A program made the translations under genes and the position numbers. Below are positions 45,442 through 56,229 of a stretch of DNA of 64,000 bases, in pieces (the first letter of the stretch is position 1; each line of letters starts with the position of its first letter). Origin of the DNA: Mycobacterium hubeiense (GTDB taxonomy: Bacteria; Actinomycetota; Actinomycetes; Mycobacteriales; Mycobacteriaceae); assembly GCF_002838065.1 (NCBI RefSeq), contig NZ_PIZU01000003.1, positions 124,001 through 188,000 of the forward strand. The letters run 5' to 3'. Below the pieces are notes generated by a model. It had not been told where the DNA came from and ran no database searches. It worked only from the letters and a program-made list of their open reading frames with translations.

Positions 45442-47330
45442 CGCTTGATCTCGGCGTACCAGTCCAGCAGGTCCGGGTTGTCGACGGCGCTGCGTTCCAC
45501 CACCCGAGCCGCGTCCGCGCCCTGGAACAGCTTTTTGATCGGCACCTCGAGCTTTTTGCCGGTGCGGGTGTGCGGAACACCTGGGGCGACGATGATCTCA
45601 TCGGGCACATGGCGCGGTGAAACTTCCGTGCGGATGGTGTCGTTGATCCGCGCGCGCAGGTCGTCGGTCAGTTCCGCGCCTTCGGCGAGCACGACGAACA
45701 ACGGCATCCAGTACCCGCCGTCGGGTTGCTCGGCACCGATCACCAGCGCCTCGGCGATCTCCGGCAGGCGTTCGACGGCCTGGTAGATGTCGGCGCTGCC
45801 CATCCGAATGCCGTGGCGGTTCAGCGTGGAATCAGATCTGCCATGCACCACGATGCTGCCGTGATCGGTGATGGTGATCCAGTCGCCGTGTCTCCACACC
45901 CCGGGAAACATCTCGAAATAGGCTGCGCGGTACCGAGATCCATCGGCATCGTGCCAAAATCCCACCGGCATGGACGGCATGGGTTTGGTGATGACGAGCT
46001 CACCGACCTCACCGCGGACCGGTTTCCCGGACTCGTCCCACGCATCGAGCGCCACGCCCAGATACGGCGCGGACAGCTCGCCCGGCCACACCGGTACGGT
46101 GCGTACACCGCCGATGAATGCCGACACCACGTCGGTGCCACCGCTGATCGAGGCGACCTGGACGCGTTCGCCGACGTTGTCGCGGAGCCAGAGCGACGAC
46201 GACGGCGGCAATGACGACCCGGTGATGCCGACCGTGCGTAGCGCCGACAACTCGTGCTCTTTGCACGGCACCACCCCTGCCTTGGCGCAGGCCAGCACAT
46301 AGCCGGGACTGGTACCAAGGATAGTGGCTTGGGTGCGAGCGGCGATGTCCCACAACGCATCCGGCTTGGGATATGTCGGACTGCCGTCGTAACAGACGAT
46401 CGTCGCTCCCACCAACAACCCGGCGACCTGGAAGTTCCACATCATCCAGCTCGGGCTGGTGTACCAGAAGAAGGTGTCGTCTTGCCCGATATCGGACTGC
46501 AGTGCAATCGCTTTCAGGTGCTCCAGCAGGACACCGCCGTGCCCGTGCATGATGCCCTTGGGCAGGCCCGTGGTGCCCGAGGAGTAGAGAATCCACAGTG
46601 GATGGTCGAAGCCGGCCGGCTCGATATCGAGCTCGCGGTCCTCGATCGCACCGAGCTCCGAGGCCATGATCGTGGCTCGCAGCGTCGGTAAACCGGCTTG
46701 CAGCGCCTGGATTTCGTCGCGCTTATCGTGTTTCTTGCCGCCGAATCGATATCCGTCGGCGGTGACCAGCACCGTCGGCTCCAGCTGTCCGAGCCGATCC
46801 AGCGCGGCTTTCGCGGAGTAGTCCTGGCCGCAGGCGCTCCAGATCGCCCCTATGCTGGCCGTGGCCAGAAACGCGATGACTGCCTGAGGAATATTCGGCA
46901 GGTAGCCGACCACCCGGTCGCCCGCACCTACCCCCAGCGAGCGCAGCCTGTGGGCGAAAGCTGCAGTCCGGCCAAGTAACTCGGCCCACGACACCTCGGT
47001 GATCGGCCCGTCCTCGGCGACGTAGAGAATCGCCGGCCGATCCGAGCGCGCATTGCGCACCACCTGCTCGACGTAGTTCAGCCGCGCGCCGGGGAACCAT
47101 CGTGCCCCCGGCATGTCGGCGCTCGCCAGGACTTCTGCGGGTTGCTCACCGAGTTCGAAGTAGTCCCACAGCGCACCCCAGAAGCCGGCCAGATCGTCCA
47201 CCGACCACTGCCACAGCGTCTGGTAATCCGGCATCGCGAGGCCGGTGCGCGACTGCACGAAGCGCGCGAAATCGGTGACCCGGGCCTGGGCGATGTCCTG
47301 CTCCGTCGGCACCCATTGAGGTTCGGTCAT
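45438..47330 (-). CDS. Acetoacetyl-CoA synthetase
   Basis: 630-aa ANL-superfamily ligase of the acetoacetate-CoA ligase type. The distinctive N-terminal FWGALWDYFEL and FPGARLNYVEQV match this family rather than acetyl-CoA synthetase. The AMP loop is LYSSGTTGLPKGIMHG near residue 265, and the C-terminal TRTGKKLEVPIKKLFQG carries the catalytic lysine. ATG 47330 has GGAG six bases upstream and overlaps the stop of the SDR by four bases; an in-frame ATG at 47342 is less likely. With the next two genes it forms a ketone-body uptake and activation module. Confidence 0.92.
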   Translation of the reverse strand: MTEPQWVPTEQDIAQARVTDFARFVQSRTGLAMPDYQTLWQWSVDDLAGFWGALWDYFELGEQPAEVLASADMPGARWFPGARLNYVEQVVRNARSDRPAILYVAEDGPITEVSWAELLGRTAAFAHRLRSLGVGAGDRVVGYLPNIPQAVIAFLATASIGAIWSACGQDYSAKAALDRLGQLEPTVLVTADGYRFGGKKHDKRDEIQALQAGLPTLRATIMASELGAIEDRELDIEPAGFDHPLWILYSSGTTGLPKGIMHGHGGVLLEHLKAIALQSDIGQDDTFFWYTSPSWMMWNFQVAGLLVGATIVCYDGSPTYPKPDALWDIAARTQATILGTSPGYVLACAKAGVVPCKEHELSALRTVGITGSSLPPSSSLWLRDNVGERVQVASISGGTDVVSAFIGGVRTVPVWPGELSAPYLGVALDAWDESGKPVRGEVGELVITKPMPSMPVGFWHDADGSRYRAAYFEMFPGVWRHGDWITITDHGSIVVHGRSDSTLNRHGIRMGSADIYQAVERLPEIAEALVIGAEQPDGGYWMPLFVVLAEGAELTDDLRARINDTIRTEVSPRHVPDEIIVAPGVPHTRTGKKLEVPIKKLFQGADAARVVERSAVDNPDLLDWYAEIKR

Positions 47331-48073
47331 CGGGCGCTCCATCCCCCGTCCATGGTGTACGAGGCGCCCGTCACCATCCCGGCACTCGGCGATGCCAACC
47401 AACTTACCAGTGCGGCAACCTCTTCCGGTTCCACCAGCCGTTTGATTGCGCTCTCCTTCAACAGGATTTCCCCCACCACTTCGTCCTCGGGAATGTTGTG
47501 CGTGCGCGCCTGGTCGGCGATCTGCTTGGTGACCAGCGGTGTGCGCACATAGCCGGGATTCACGCAGTTGCTGGTCACCCCGTGCGGCCCGCCCTCCAGT
47601 GCGGTCACCTTGGACAGACCCTCCAACGCGTGTTTGGCCGTCACGTAGGCCACCTTGAACTCCGATGCGCGCAGACCATGTACCGACGAGATGTTGATGA
47701 CCCGGCCGAACGCGTGGGCGTACATGTGCGGCAGCGCCGCGCGGATCAGCAGGAACGGCGCCTCGACCATCAGCGCCATCATCGCGCGAAACTTCTCCGG
47801 CGGAAATGTTTCGATTGCGTTGATGCTCTGCACGCCCGCGTTGTTGACCAGGATGTCGGCCTCGAGTGTCAGATCTTCCAGCGCAGAGACATCGAGAAGG
47901 TCGACCGCCCAAGCCTTTCCGCCGATGTCGTCGGCCACCGTCTTGGCTGCCACCTCGTCGACGTCGGCGACGGTGACCGTGGCACCACGGGCTGCGAGCT
48001 CACGGGCGCAGGCCGCGCCGATTCCACTCGCTCCACCCGTGACCAGGGCGGTGCGTCCGCTCAGCTCCGTCAT
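47327..48073 (-). CDS. SDR, probable 3-hydroxybutyrate dehydrogenase
   Basis: 248-aa SDR. TGGASGIGAAC near residue 12, NNAGVQ, INISSVHGLRAS and YVTAKHAL fit the 3-hydroxybutyrate dehydrogenase subgroup, as does NCVNPGYVRTPLV. It would oxidise 3-hydroxybutyrate to acetoacetate for the downstream ligase. It overlaps both neighbours by four bases. Substrate is inferred from subgroup resemblance and neighbours. Confidence 0.85.
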   Translation of the reverse strand: MTELSGRTALVTGGASGIGAACARELAARGATVTVADVDEVAAKTVADDIGGKAWAVDLLDVSALEDLTLEADILVNNAGVQSINAIETFPPEKFRAMMALMVEAPFLLIRAALPHMYAHAFGRVINISSVHGLRASEFKVAYVTAKHALEGLSKVTALEGGPHGVTSNCVNPGYVRTPLVTKQIADQARTHNIPEDEVVGEILLKESAIKRLVEPEEVAALVSWLASPSAGMVTGASYTMDGGWSAR

Positions 48074-49446
48074 GCCACGCCGGCCCTCGCGAGATCCTCG
48101 CGGTCGGCCTGGTCGACCGTGGCCAGGTCGATGCCCTTGGTCTCCCGCATGACCAGCGCCGCGATGAGCGTGACGACCGCGGCGCCGGCAAGGTACAGCG
48201 CGATCGGCACCGACGAATCGAACACATCGAGTAGGCGCACCGCGGTGATCGGCGCCAGCGATCCAGCGACGATCGAGGTGACCTGATAGCCAAGGGACAC
48301 ACCGGAATAGCGCATGCGCGTCGGGAACATCTCGGCCATGATCGCCGGCTGCGGAGCGTACATGATCGCGTGGATCACCAAGCCGATGATCACCGCGCCC
48401 ATCACCAACGCGTAGTTGGCGGTGTCCATCATCGGGAAGGCAAAGAAGCCCCAGGTGCCCGCCGCGATCGCACCGACGATGTACACGGGCCGACGCCCGA
48501 CGCGGTCGGCGAGGCGGCCCACTTGTGGGATGACCAGGAAGTGCACAGCGTGTGCGGCCATCAGGTACCAGAGGATGTCGCTGGTGTCGGCGCCGACGTG
48601 GACCTTGAGGTACGTGATGGAGAAGGTGACCACCAGGTAGTACATAATGTTCTCGGCGAAGCGCAGACCCATCGCGGTGAAAACGCCGCGGGGATAACGC
48701 TTCAGCACCTCGACGACGCCGTAGGACACGGCTTTGACCCGTTCGACCTCTTCTTGCACCGCGAGGAAGATCGGCGCGTCGCTGACCTTGGTGCGGATGT
48801 AGTAGCCGATCAACACCACCACGGCCGACAGCCAGAACGCGACTCGCCAGCCCCACGACAGAAACGCCGACTCCGACAACGTCGCGGTCAATGCCAACAA
48901 CACGACCGTGGCGAGCATGTTGCCGACGGGGACGGCGGCCTGCGGCCAGCTCGACCAGAAGGCGCGACTGCGGTTCGGACTGTGTTCGGCGACAAGGAGA
49001 ACCGCGCCGCCCCACTCGCCGCCGACGGCGAAACCTTGCAGGAACCGCAACACCACGAGCAGCGCCGGTGCCCAATAGCCGATCTGGTTGAACGTCGGAA
49101 GGCAGCCCATGAGGAAGGTCACGGCGCCGACGAGCAGCAGGCTGAATTGCAGCAGCTTCTTGCGGCCGTACTTGTCCCCGAAGTGGCCGAACACCACACC
49201 GCCGAGCGGGCGCGCGGCGAAGCCCACCGCGTAGGTGAGGAATGCCGCCAGGATGGCGTCGAGTTCGCTGGTGCTCTCCGCGAAGAAGACCTTGCTGAAG
49301 ACCAGCGTGGCGGCGGTGCCGTAGAGGAAGAACTCGTACCACTCGACGACGGTGCCGGCCATCGACGCGACGACAACCCGTTTGAGCCCGGTCGGGATGG
49401 CGCCGGGCTCACTCGCCGCGGGCTGAGGCTCGCTGCTCGTGGTCAT
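48070..49446 (-). CDS. MFS transporter, metabolite:H+ symporter type
   Basis: 458-aa 12-segment major facilitator. MHS-family marks: GTVVEWYEFFLYGTAAT at the first helix, GVVFGHFGDKYGRKKLL in loop 2-3 and GRLADRVGRRPVYIVG in loop 8-9. Likely imports a small carboxylate; with the dehydrogenase and synthetase downstream, 3-hydroxybutyrate or acetoacetate is the best guess. First gene of the operon, divergent from a LysR gene. Confidence 0.88.
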   Translation of the reverse strand: MTTSSEPQPAASEPGAIPTGLKRVVVASMAGTVVEWYEFFLYGTAATLVFSKVFFAESTSELDAILAAFLTYAVGFAARPLGGVVFGHFGDKYGRKKLLQFSLLLVGAVTFLMGCLPTFNQIGYWAPALLVVLRFLQGFAVGGEWGGAVLLVAEHSPNRSRAFWSSWPQAAVPVGNMLATVVLLALTATLSESAFLSWGWRVAFWLSAVVVLIGYYIRTKVSDAPIFLAVQEEVERVKAVSYGVVEVLKRYPRGVFTAMGLRFAENIMYYLVVTFSITYLKVHVGADTSDILWYLMAAHAVHFLVIPQVGRLADRVGRRPVYIVGAIAAGTWGFFAFPMMDTANYALVMGAVIIGLVIHAIMYAPQPAIMAEMFPTRMRYSGVSLGYQVTSIVAGSLAPITAVRLLDVFDSSVPIALYLAGAAVVTLIAALVMRETKGIDLATVDQADREDLARAGVA

Positions 49447-49545
49447 CGGCTACTCCTAACATGACGGCGGCCATATGGGCCGCGTGATTGTGGCAGCGCC
49501 CACAGGTGGTTGTGAGTATTCATGCACGCGCGAGTACCCGCAATG

Positions 49546-49580
49546 GCCAAACGTGCACTTGGCGTCTGCGAAAATGCAGA
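49546..49580. promoter_or_regulatory. Candidate LysR-type binding sites in the divergent promoter
   Basis: Two inverted repeats lie side by side: GCCAA-N8-TTGGC (49546-49563) and TCTGC-GAAAAT-GCAGA (49565-49580). The second ends one base before the regulator ATG. Both suit a LysR regulator controlling itself and the divergent ketone-body operon. Confidence 0.5.
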
Positions 49581-49581
49581 C

Positions 49582-50496
49582 ATGAGCCTGTTACCCGGCA
49601 AGCGGCCGAGTGCGGACGACCTGCTGGTTTTGCTGGCGGTCGGACGTTCGGGTCGGTACGTGACGGCGGCGGAGGAGCTCGGGATCAACCACACGACGAT
49701 TTCGCGTCGCATCGCCGCGCTGGAGGAGTCGATCGGCGGCCGGGTGCTGGCCCGAGGGGCCGGCGGCTGGGAGCTCACCGACCTCGGGCGTGAGGCGTTG
49801 GCGGCGGCCGAGGCGGTCGAATCGGCAGTGCGGTCATTGACCGTCGACCCGGCAGGCGAACGCGCACTCGAAGGCGTGGTGAGGATCTCGGCGACCGACG
49901 GATTCAGCGCGTACATCGCGGCACCCGCCGCCGCCCAGGTGCAGCGGCATCATCCGAACGTCGCCGTGGAGATCGTTGCCGCCACCCGTCGCGCCTCCCA
50001 GCAGCGCTCCGGTCTTGACATCGAGGTAGTAGTCGGTGAGCCAAAAGTCCACCGCGCGAAGGCGATCCGTCTCGGCGACTATTGCCTAGGGCTCTACGGC
50101 GCCCGCGACTACCTATCCGAGCACGGCACGCCGGCCTCCGTCGACGACCTGGCCCGTTTTCCGTTGGTGTATTTCATCGATTCCATGCTGCAGGTTGACG
50201 ACCTCGATCTGGCGACGAGTTTCGCGCCTGCGATGCGCGAATCGGTGTCCTCCACCAACGTTTTCGTGCACGTCGAAGCGACGCGCGCCGCCGCCGGCCT
50301 CGGGTTGCTGCCGTGCTTCATGGCCGACCGGCACGCGGATCTGGTGCGCGTGCTGGCCGACAGCGTGGCGGTGCGGTTGACGTACTGGCTGGTCGCGCGG
50401 GCCGAGACTCTGCGCCGGCCCGAGGTGGCCGCCGTCGTCGACGCCATCCAGGCCCGCATGCTCGACCAGCGCGACGTGCTGCTCGGGGTGCGTTAA
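49582..50496 (+). CDS. LysR family transcriptional regulator
   Basis: 304-aa regulator. The winged helix-turn-helix runs through residues 10-65 (GRYVTAAEELGINHTTISRRIAALEE). The periplasmic-binding-like effector domain begins at about residue 90 (EGVVRISATDGFSAYIA). I choose ATG 49582 (MSLLPGKRPSADDLL) over 49522 because the domain starts here. Likely activator of the divergent transporter-dehydrogenase-ligase operon. Confidence 0.88.
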   Translation: MSLLPGKRPSADDLLVLLAVGRSGRYVTAAEELGINHTTISRRIAALEESIGGRVLARGAGGWELTDLGREALAAAEAVESAVRSLTVDPAGERALEGVVRISATDGFSAYIAAPAAAQVQRHHPNVAVEIVAATRRASQQRSGLDIEVVVGEPKVHRAKAIRLGDYCLGLYGARDYLSEHGTPASVDDLARFPLVYFIDSMLQVDDLDLATSFAPAMRESVSSTNVFVHVEATRAAAGLGLLPCFMADRHADLVRVLADSVAVRLTYWLVARAETLRRPEVAAVVDAIQARMLDQRDVLLGVR

Positions 50497-50501
50497 GTCT
50501 G

Positions 50502-50696
50502 TCAGTGGTGCCGAGGATCGACGATCCCGGTAGCCGTCACTTCGAGCTCCGCAAGTTCCTTCACCCTGGGATCGACAGGGATGCCGGTTACCTTGCTCGC
50601 CTTGACCGCGAACTGCGCGGCAGCAATGCGCACTCGGAGGCTACGTGGTTTCGTCTTCTTGGCTTCCTCCACCACGATGCCCTCCTTGGTCGTCAC
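50502..50696 (-). CDS. Small hypothetical protein
   Basis: 64-aa Lys/Ala/Val-rich protein starting at GTG 50696. Third-position GC is high throughout, which supports coding. It begins inside the 3' end of the frameshifted gene on the same strand (56-base overlap), so the two probably form one small operon. It contains no motif I recognise. Confidence 0.5.
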   Translation of the reverse strand: MTTKEGIVVEEAKKTKPRSLRVRIAAAQFAVKASKVTGIPVDPRVKELAELEVTATGIVDPRHH

Positions 50697-50911
50697 TCAT
50701 GTCATTAAGTGCCACGTACCCGGCGATCACCTGCAGGACACCGAAGTCACCCTTTGTTACGAGCCTAGACTCCACGAGCGCCCCGAAGCTTCCATCCCAG
50801 CTCGGCTTCCACATCGTCATCACCGAGGCTTCGTTCTACCGCCCAGGCGGCGCGTCGCCACCACTCCGACCGACGGTCCGCATTGTTCTTTTGCTGCCAG
50901 GTGATGAGCAC
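50641..50911 (-). pseudogene. Small hypothetical gene broken by a frameshift
   Basis: One frame from GTG 50911 reads LITWQQKNNADRRSEWW, RRAAWAVERSLGDDD and AELGWKL, then runs to a stop. Another frame continues with ALVESRLVTKGDFGVLQVIAGY to a TGA at 50641. The two join naturally if one base of the CCCC run at 50781-50784 (GGGG on the coding strand) is removed, restoring a protein of about 90 residues. This is either a real disabling indel or a base-call error in the run. Family not recognised. Confidence 0.6.
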
Positions 50912-50933
50912 GCCGACGGTGCGACAATTGATT

Positions 50934-50954
50934 CGAACATACAAGCGAACATAC
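50934..50954. repeat. Direct repeat CGAACATAC in the intergenic region
   Basis: CGAACATAC occurs at 50934-50942 and 50946-50954, a 12-base period. It lies just upstream of the frameshifted minus-strand gene and about 57 bases before vapB. It resembles a tandem half-site for a regulator; it is not a full inverted SOS box. Confidence 0.4.
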
Positions 50955-50973
50955 CAAGGCGCACCGACAGCTA

Positions 50974-51006
50974 GCATCATGATGCGTGTTGCTGATGATA
51001 TGATGC
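50974..51006. promoter_or_regulatory. Palindromic operator of vapBC
   Basis: GCATCATGATGC (50974-50985) is a perfect palindrome. ATGATGC recurs at 51000-51006, 21 bases on, which is two helical turns. The second copy ends four bases before the vapB ATG. This suits cooperative binding of a ribbon-helix-helix antitoxin complex. Confidence 0.6.
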
Positions 51007-51010
51007 TTCC

Positions 51011-51259
51011 ATGCGCACGACGGTCAACATCGACGACAGCCTGTTGGCTGAGGCCAAGGTCGTCGCCGCCCGGACATCGAGGTCGCTCGGGTCGGTGATG
51101 GAGGACGCCTTGCGCGCAATGCTGCGGCGCGACGCAGAGGAGCGCGGTCGTGGCGAGTTTCGCCTGCCAACGCATGGCAGCGGCGGTCTACAGCCCGGCG
51201 TCGATCTAGAGGACAAAGAAGCTCTGGCCGAGTTGCTGGGCGACAATGCTGGTCCTTGA
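51011..51259 (+). CDS. VapB-type ribbon-helix-helix antitoxin
   Basis: 82-aa protein. The N-terminal MRTTVNIDDSLLAEAKVVAA is the ribbon-helix-helix DNA-binding domain of VapB antitoxins. The C-terminal part (PGVDLEDKEALAELL) would wrap the toxin. Overlaps vapC by 14 bases, the usual coupled order. Confidence 0.88.
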   Translation: MRTTVNIDDSLLAEAKVVAARTSRSLGSVMEDALRAMLRRDAEERGRGEFRLPTHGSGGLQPGVDLEDKEALAELLGDNAGP

Positions 51260-51674
51260 TGTCAACGTCTGTGTCTACGCCATTCGCGAGGACAGCCCTG
51301 AGCACGAGCGCTATCGCGATTGGGTCGAGGCAGTGCTGCGTGGCGACGAACCCGTCGGGATGAGCGAACTCGTGCTGTCGGCGGCTATTCGGCTCATCAC
51401 GAACCATCGGGTGTTTCGCCAACCGAGTACGACGGCGCAGGCGCTTGAGGCATGCAGCGCGCTTCGGTCGGCGCCCGCCGCTGTCCCGTTGCGCCCCGGG
51501 CCACGACACTGGGCCATCTTCGAGTCCCTTTGTGCCGAAGTCGGAGCGAAGGCCAACACGGTGCCAGACGCGTTCCACGCCGCACTCGCTATGGAAAACG
51601 GCGCGACATGGATCACCACGGACCGGTCGTTTGCCAGATTTCCCGGTCTGCGCTGGCGGCTTCCGTTCGACTGA
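51246..51674 (+). CDS. VapC-type PIN-domain toxin
   Basis: 142-aa PIN-domain ribonuclease. The four acidic metal ligands are visible: Asp5 (LVLDVNV), Glu41 (MSELV), Asp108 (TVPDAFHA) and Asp126 (ITTDRSF). All are intact, so the toxin should be active. Downstream of and coupled to the antitoxin. Confidence 0.9.
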   Translation: MLVLDVNVCVYAIREDSPEHERYRDWVEAVLRGDEPVGMSELVLSAAIRLITNHRVFRQPSTTAQALEACSALRSAPAAVPLRPGPRHWAIFESLCAEVGAKANTVPDAFHAALAMENGATWITTDRSFARFPGLRWRLPFD

Positions 51675-51700
51675 CGCCACAAGTCGCATAGCGTCGTGGC

Positions 51701-52474
51701 ATGCCATTCATCGATCACCCGCGGGGCAAGGCGTACTACCGGCACTGGGCCACCGCCGAACCGCGTGCCGCCGTCGTCTTCCTGCACGGTTTTGGCGAGC
51801 ACACCGGCGTCTACCACCGCTACGGCTTCGCGCTCAACGCGGCCGGTATCGACCTGTGGGCCGTCGACCAGTTCGGCCACGGCCTCAGTCCGGGTCCGCG
51901 CGGCGACTTCGGTTCTATCGACGACAGCTCGGCGTTGGCCGATCAGTTGACCGACCTTGTCGAGCGCGAGCACGCCGGTGTGCCGTTGATCGCGCAAGGC
52001 CATTCGTTCGGCGCCGTGGTCACCCTCTTCCGGCTTCTCGAACGGTCCGACCGGTATCGGGCCGGCGTCATATCGGGCGCACCTGTAGTTCCGACACCCG
52101 AAATGCTCGACGCCGACACATCTTTCGAACTTGAACCGGGCTGGCTGTCAAAGGATCCGTTTTACCTCGACATGCTGGAGAATGATCCGTTGGCATTCGT
52201 GGATGCTGACGGCGCCCCGTTGGCGCGTGAGCTCGACAAGGCGTGGGACCGGTTCGGTTCCGAACTTCCGAAGCTGACTGTGCCAACACTCGCGGTACAC
52301 GGCGGTGCGGATCCCATCGCGCCGATCAGTGCGGTGCGCGCCTACGCCGAGCAGATAGATGCGTTGCAGCTCAAGGAATTCCCTCGCGGTCGCCACGACA
52401 TTCTCAACGACACCCTGCACCGCGAGGTCGCCGCGGCCATCATCGAGTTCATCGGCGAACAAGTCGAGGGGTGA
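51701..52474 (+). CDS. Alpha/beta hydrolase, monoacylglycerol-lipase-like
   Basis: 257-aa alpha/beta hydrolase. The nucleophile elbow is QGHSFG with Ser102, HGGADPIAP carries the likely Asp, and GRHDILND the His. The N-terminal FLHGFGEHTGVYHRYGFALNAAGIDLWAVDQFGHG is characteristic of the monoglyceride lipase/lysophospholipase group. No signal peptide. It stands 26 bases after vapC and converges on hsaB; natural substrate unknown. Confidence 0.85.
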   Translation: MPFIDHPRGKAYYRHWATAEPRAAVVFLHGFGEHTGVYHRYGFALNAAGIDLWAVDQFGHGLSPGPRGDFGSIDDSSALADQLTDLVEREHAGVPLIAQGHSFGAVVTLFRLLERSDRYRAGVISGAPVVPTPEMLDADTSFELEPGWLSKDPFYLDMLENDPLAFVDADGAPLARELDKAWDRFGSELPKLTVPTLAVHGGADPIAPISAVRAYAEQIDALQLKEFPRGRHDILNDTLHREVAAAIIEFIGEQVEG

Positions 52475-52553
52475 GCAATGTCGTCACGAGAGTGCGATCT
52501 CATACGCATCCCGCGGCGCTTCGCGTACGAAACCGCACAGTCGAGCGGCGGAG

Positions 52554-54891
<2,338 letters not shown>

Positions 54892-56076
54892 CTAGACCAT
54901 CGTGTCCTGCGGCGGCAAACCGAACTCGTTGTTGCCGAAGATCAGGTACGCCCGCTCCGGGTCGTTGGCAGCGTGCACCCGTCCGGCGTGCGCATCGCGC
55001 CAAAAGCGTTGGATCGGCGCACTGTTGGCCAGCGCCGTGGCGCCCGACGCCTCGAACAGCCGGTCGATGGAGGCGATGGCGCGGCCGGTGGCCCGCACCT
55101 GATCGCGACGGGCCCGGGTGCGCAGGTCGAACGGGATCTCCTTGCCGTCGGACAGCAGCGCATACTCCTCGGCGACATTGCCGATCAGCTGACGCCACGC
55201 GGCGTCGATATCGCTGGCCGCCTCGGCGATGCGGACCTTGGCGAAAGGATCGTCCTTGGCCTTCTCGCCGGCGAACGCGGCGCGCACCCGCTTGCCCTGG
55301 TGCTCCACGTGCGCCTGGTACGCGCCGTAGGCCATGCCCACGATCGGCGCCGAAATCGTCGTCGGATGCACTGTGCCCCAGGGCATCTTGTACACCGGCG
55401 CGGTGTTGGTTTGCAGCCCGCCGGCGGTGTGGTCGTTCATCGACTTGTACGACAGAAAGCGGTGCCGCGGCACAAACACGTCCTTGACCACCAGCGTGTT
55501 ACTGCCGGTGCCACGCAGTCCGACCACGTGCCACACGTCGTCGATCTCGTACTCGGTGCGCGGGATCAGGAAGCTGCCGAAGTCCACCGGCCGGCCGTCC
55601 TTGATCACCGGGCCGCCGACGAACGTCCACGTGGCGTGATCGCAGCCGGAGGACCAGTTCCACGACCCGTTCACCAGGTAGCCGCCGTCGACCACCTCAC
55701 CGGCGCCCATCGGGGCGTACGACGAGGAGATCCGCACGTTGGTGTCCTCGCCCCAGACCTCTTCCTGGGCCTGCTGGTCGAACAGCGCGAGATGCCAGTT
55801 GTGCACGCCGACGATCGAGCTCACCCAGCCGGTGGAGCCGCATGCGCTGGCCAGCCGCCGGACGGCCTCGTAGAAGATCGTCGGGTCGCACTGCAGGCCG
55901 CCCCACTGCTCGGGCTGCAGCAGCCGGAAGAACCCGATCTCCTGGAGTTCGCTGACGGTGGCGTCCGGCAGACGCCGCAGATCCTCGGTCTCCTGGGCCC
56001 GCTGCCGCAGCTTCGGCAGAAGGTCGTCGATGGCGGCTAAGACAGACTGCGCGTCGCGTTGTTGAATGGACGTCAC
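54892..56076 (-). CDS. hsaA: 3-HSA 4-hydroxylase oxygenase component HsaA
   Basis: 394-aa flavin-dependent monooxygenase with an acyl-CoA dehydrogenase fold (group D). It hydroxylates 3-HSA to 3,4-DHSA using reduced flavin from HsaB. Segments include LLQPEQWGGLQCDPTIFYE, SCDHATWTFVGG-like sequence and GTGSNTLVVKDVFVPRHR. First gene of the operon, downstream of two KstR sites. Confidence 0.95.
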   Translation of the reverse strand: MTSIQQRDAQSVLAAIDDLLPKLRQRAQETEDLRRLPDATVSELQEIGFFRLLQPEQWGGLQCDPTIFYEAVRRLASACGSTGWVSSIVGVHNWHLALFDQQAQEEVWGEDTNVRISSSYAPMGAGEVVDGGYLVNGSWNWSSGCDHATWTFVGGPVIKDGRPVDFGSFLIPRTEYEIDDVWHVVGLRGTGSNTLVVKDVFVPRHRFLSYKSMNDHTAGGLQTNTAPVYKMPWGTVHPTTISAPIVGMAYGAYQAHVEHQGKRVRAAFAGEKAKDDPFAKVRIAEAASDIDAAWRQLIGNVAEEYALLSDGKEIPFDLRTRARRDQVRATGRAIASIDRLFEASGATALANSAPIQRFWRDAHAGRVHAANDPERAYLIFGNNEFGLPPQDTMV

Positions 56077-56112
56077 TGCTTTCCCTCCAAGGGTGTGGGC
56101 TTAGCGCAAGAT

Positions 56113-56126
56113 TAGAACACGTTACG
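56113..56126. promoter_or_regulatory. KstR operator proximal to hsaA
   Basis: TAGAACACGTTACG matches the KstR consensus except at the last half-site bases. It lies 37 bases upstream of the hsaA start in the hsaA-kshB gap. Confidence 0.75.
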
Positions 56127-56180
56127 ATTTAAGTCGAGCAGCCCATGCCTGCGGCGGCTGGACCAGGGCAAGTGCATTTC

Positions 56181-56194
56181 TGTAACCTGTTCTA
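56181..56194. promoter_or_regulatory. KstR operator proximal to kshB
   Basis: TGTAACCTGTTCTA fits TnnAACnnGTTCTA. It lies 35 bases upstream of the kshB GTG and 54 bases from the hsaA-side site, so each divergent promoter has its own operator. Confidence 0.75.
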
Positions 56195-56229
56195 GTTATA
56201 CCCGGGTAAAACGACAGGAAGGGCACCTC

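Noticed and set aside
47331..47912. Extension of the acetoacetyl-CoA synthetase frame to 824 aa
   Set aside because: The extra 194 residues are an out-of-frame reading of the SDR gene; a proper start with GGAG lies at 47330.
50931..50954. SOS/LexA box suggested by GAAC and GTTC-like segments
   Set aside because: The elements are direct repeats, not the inverted CGAAC-N4-GTTCG needed for mycobacterial LexA.
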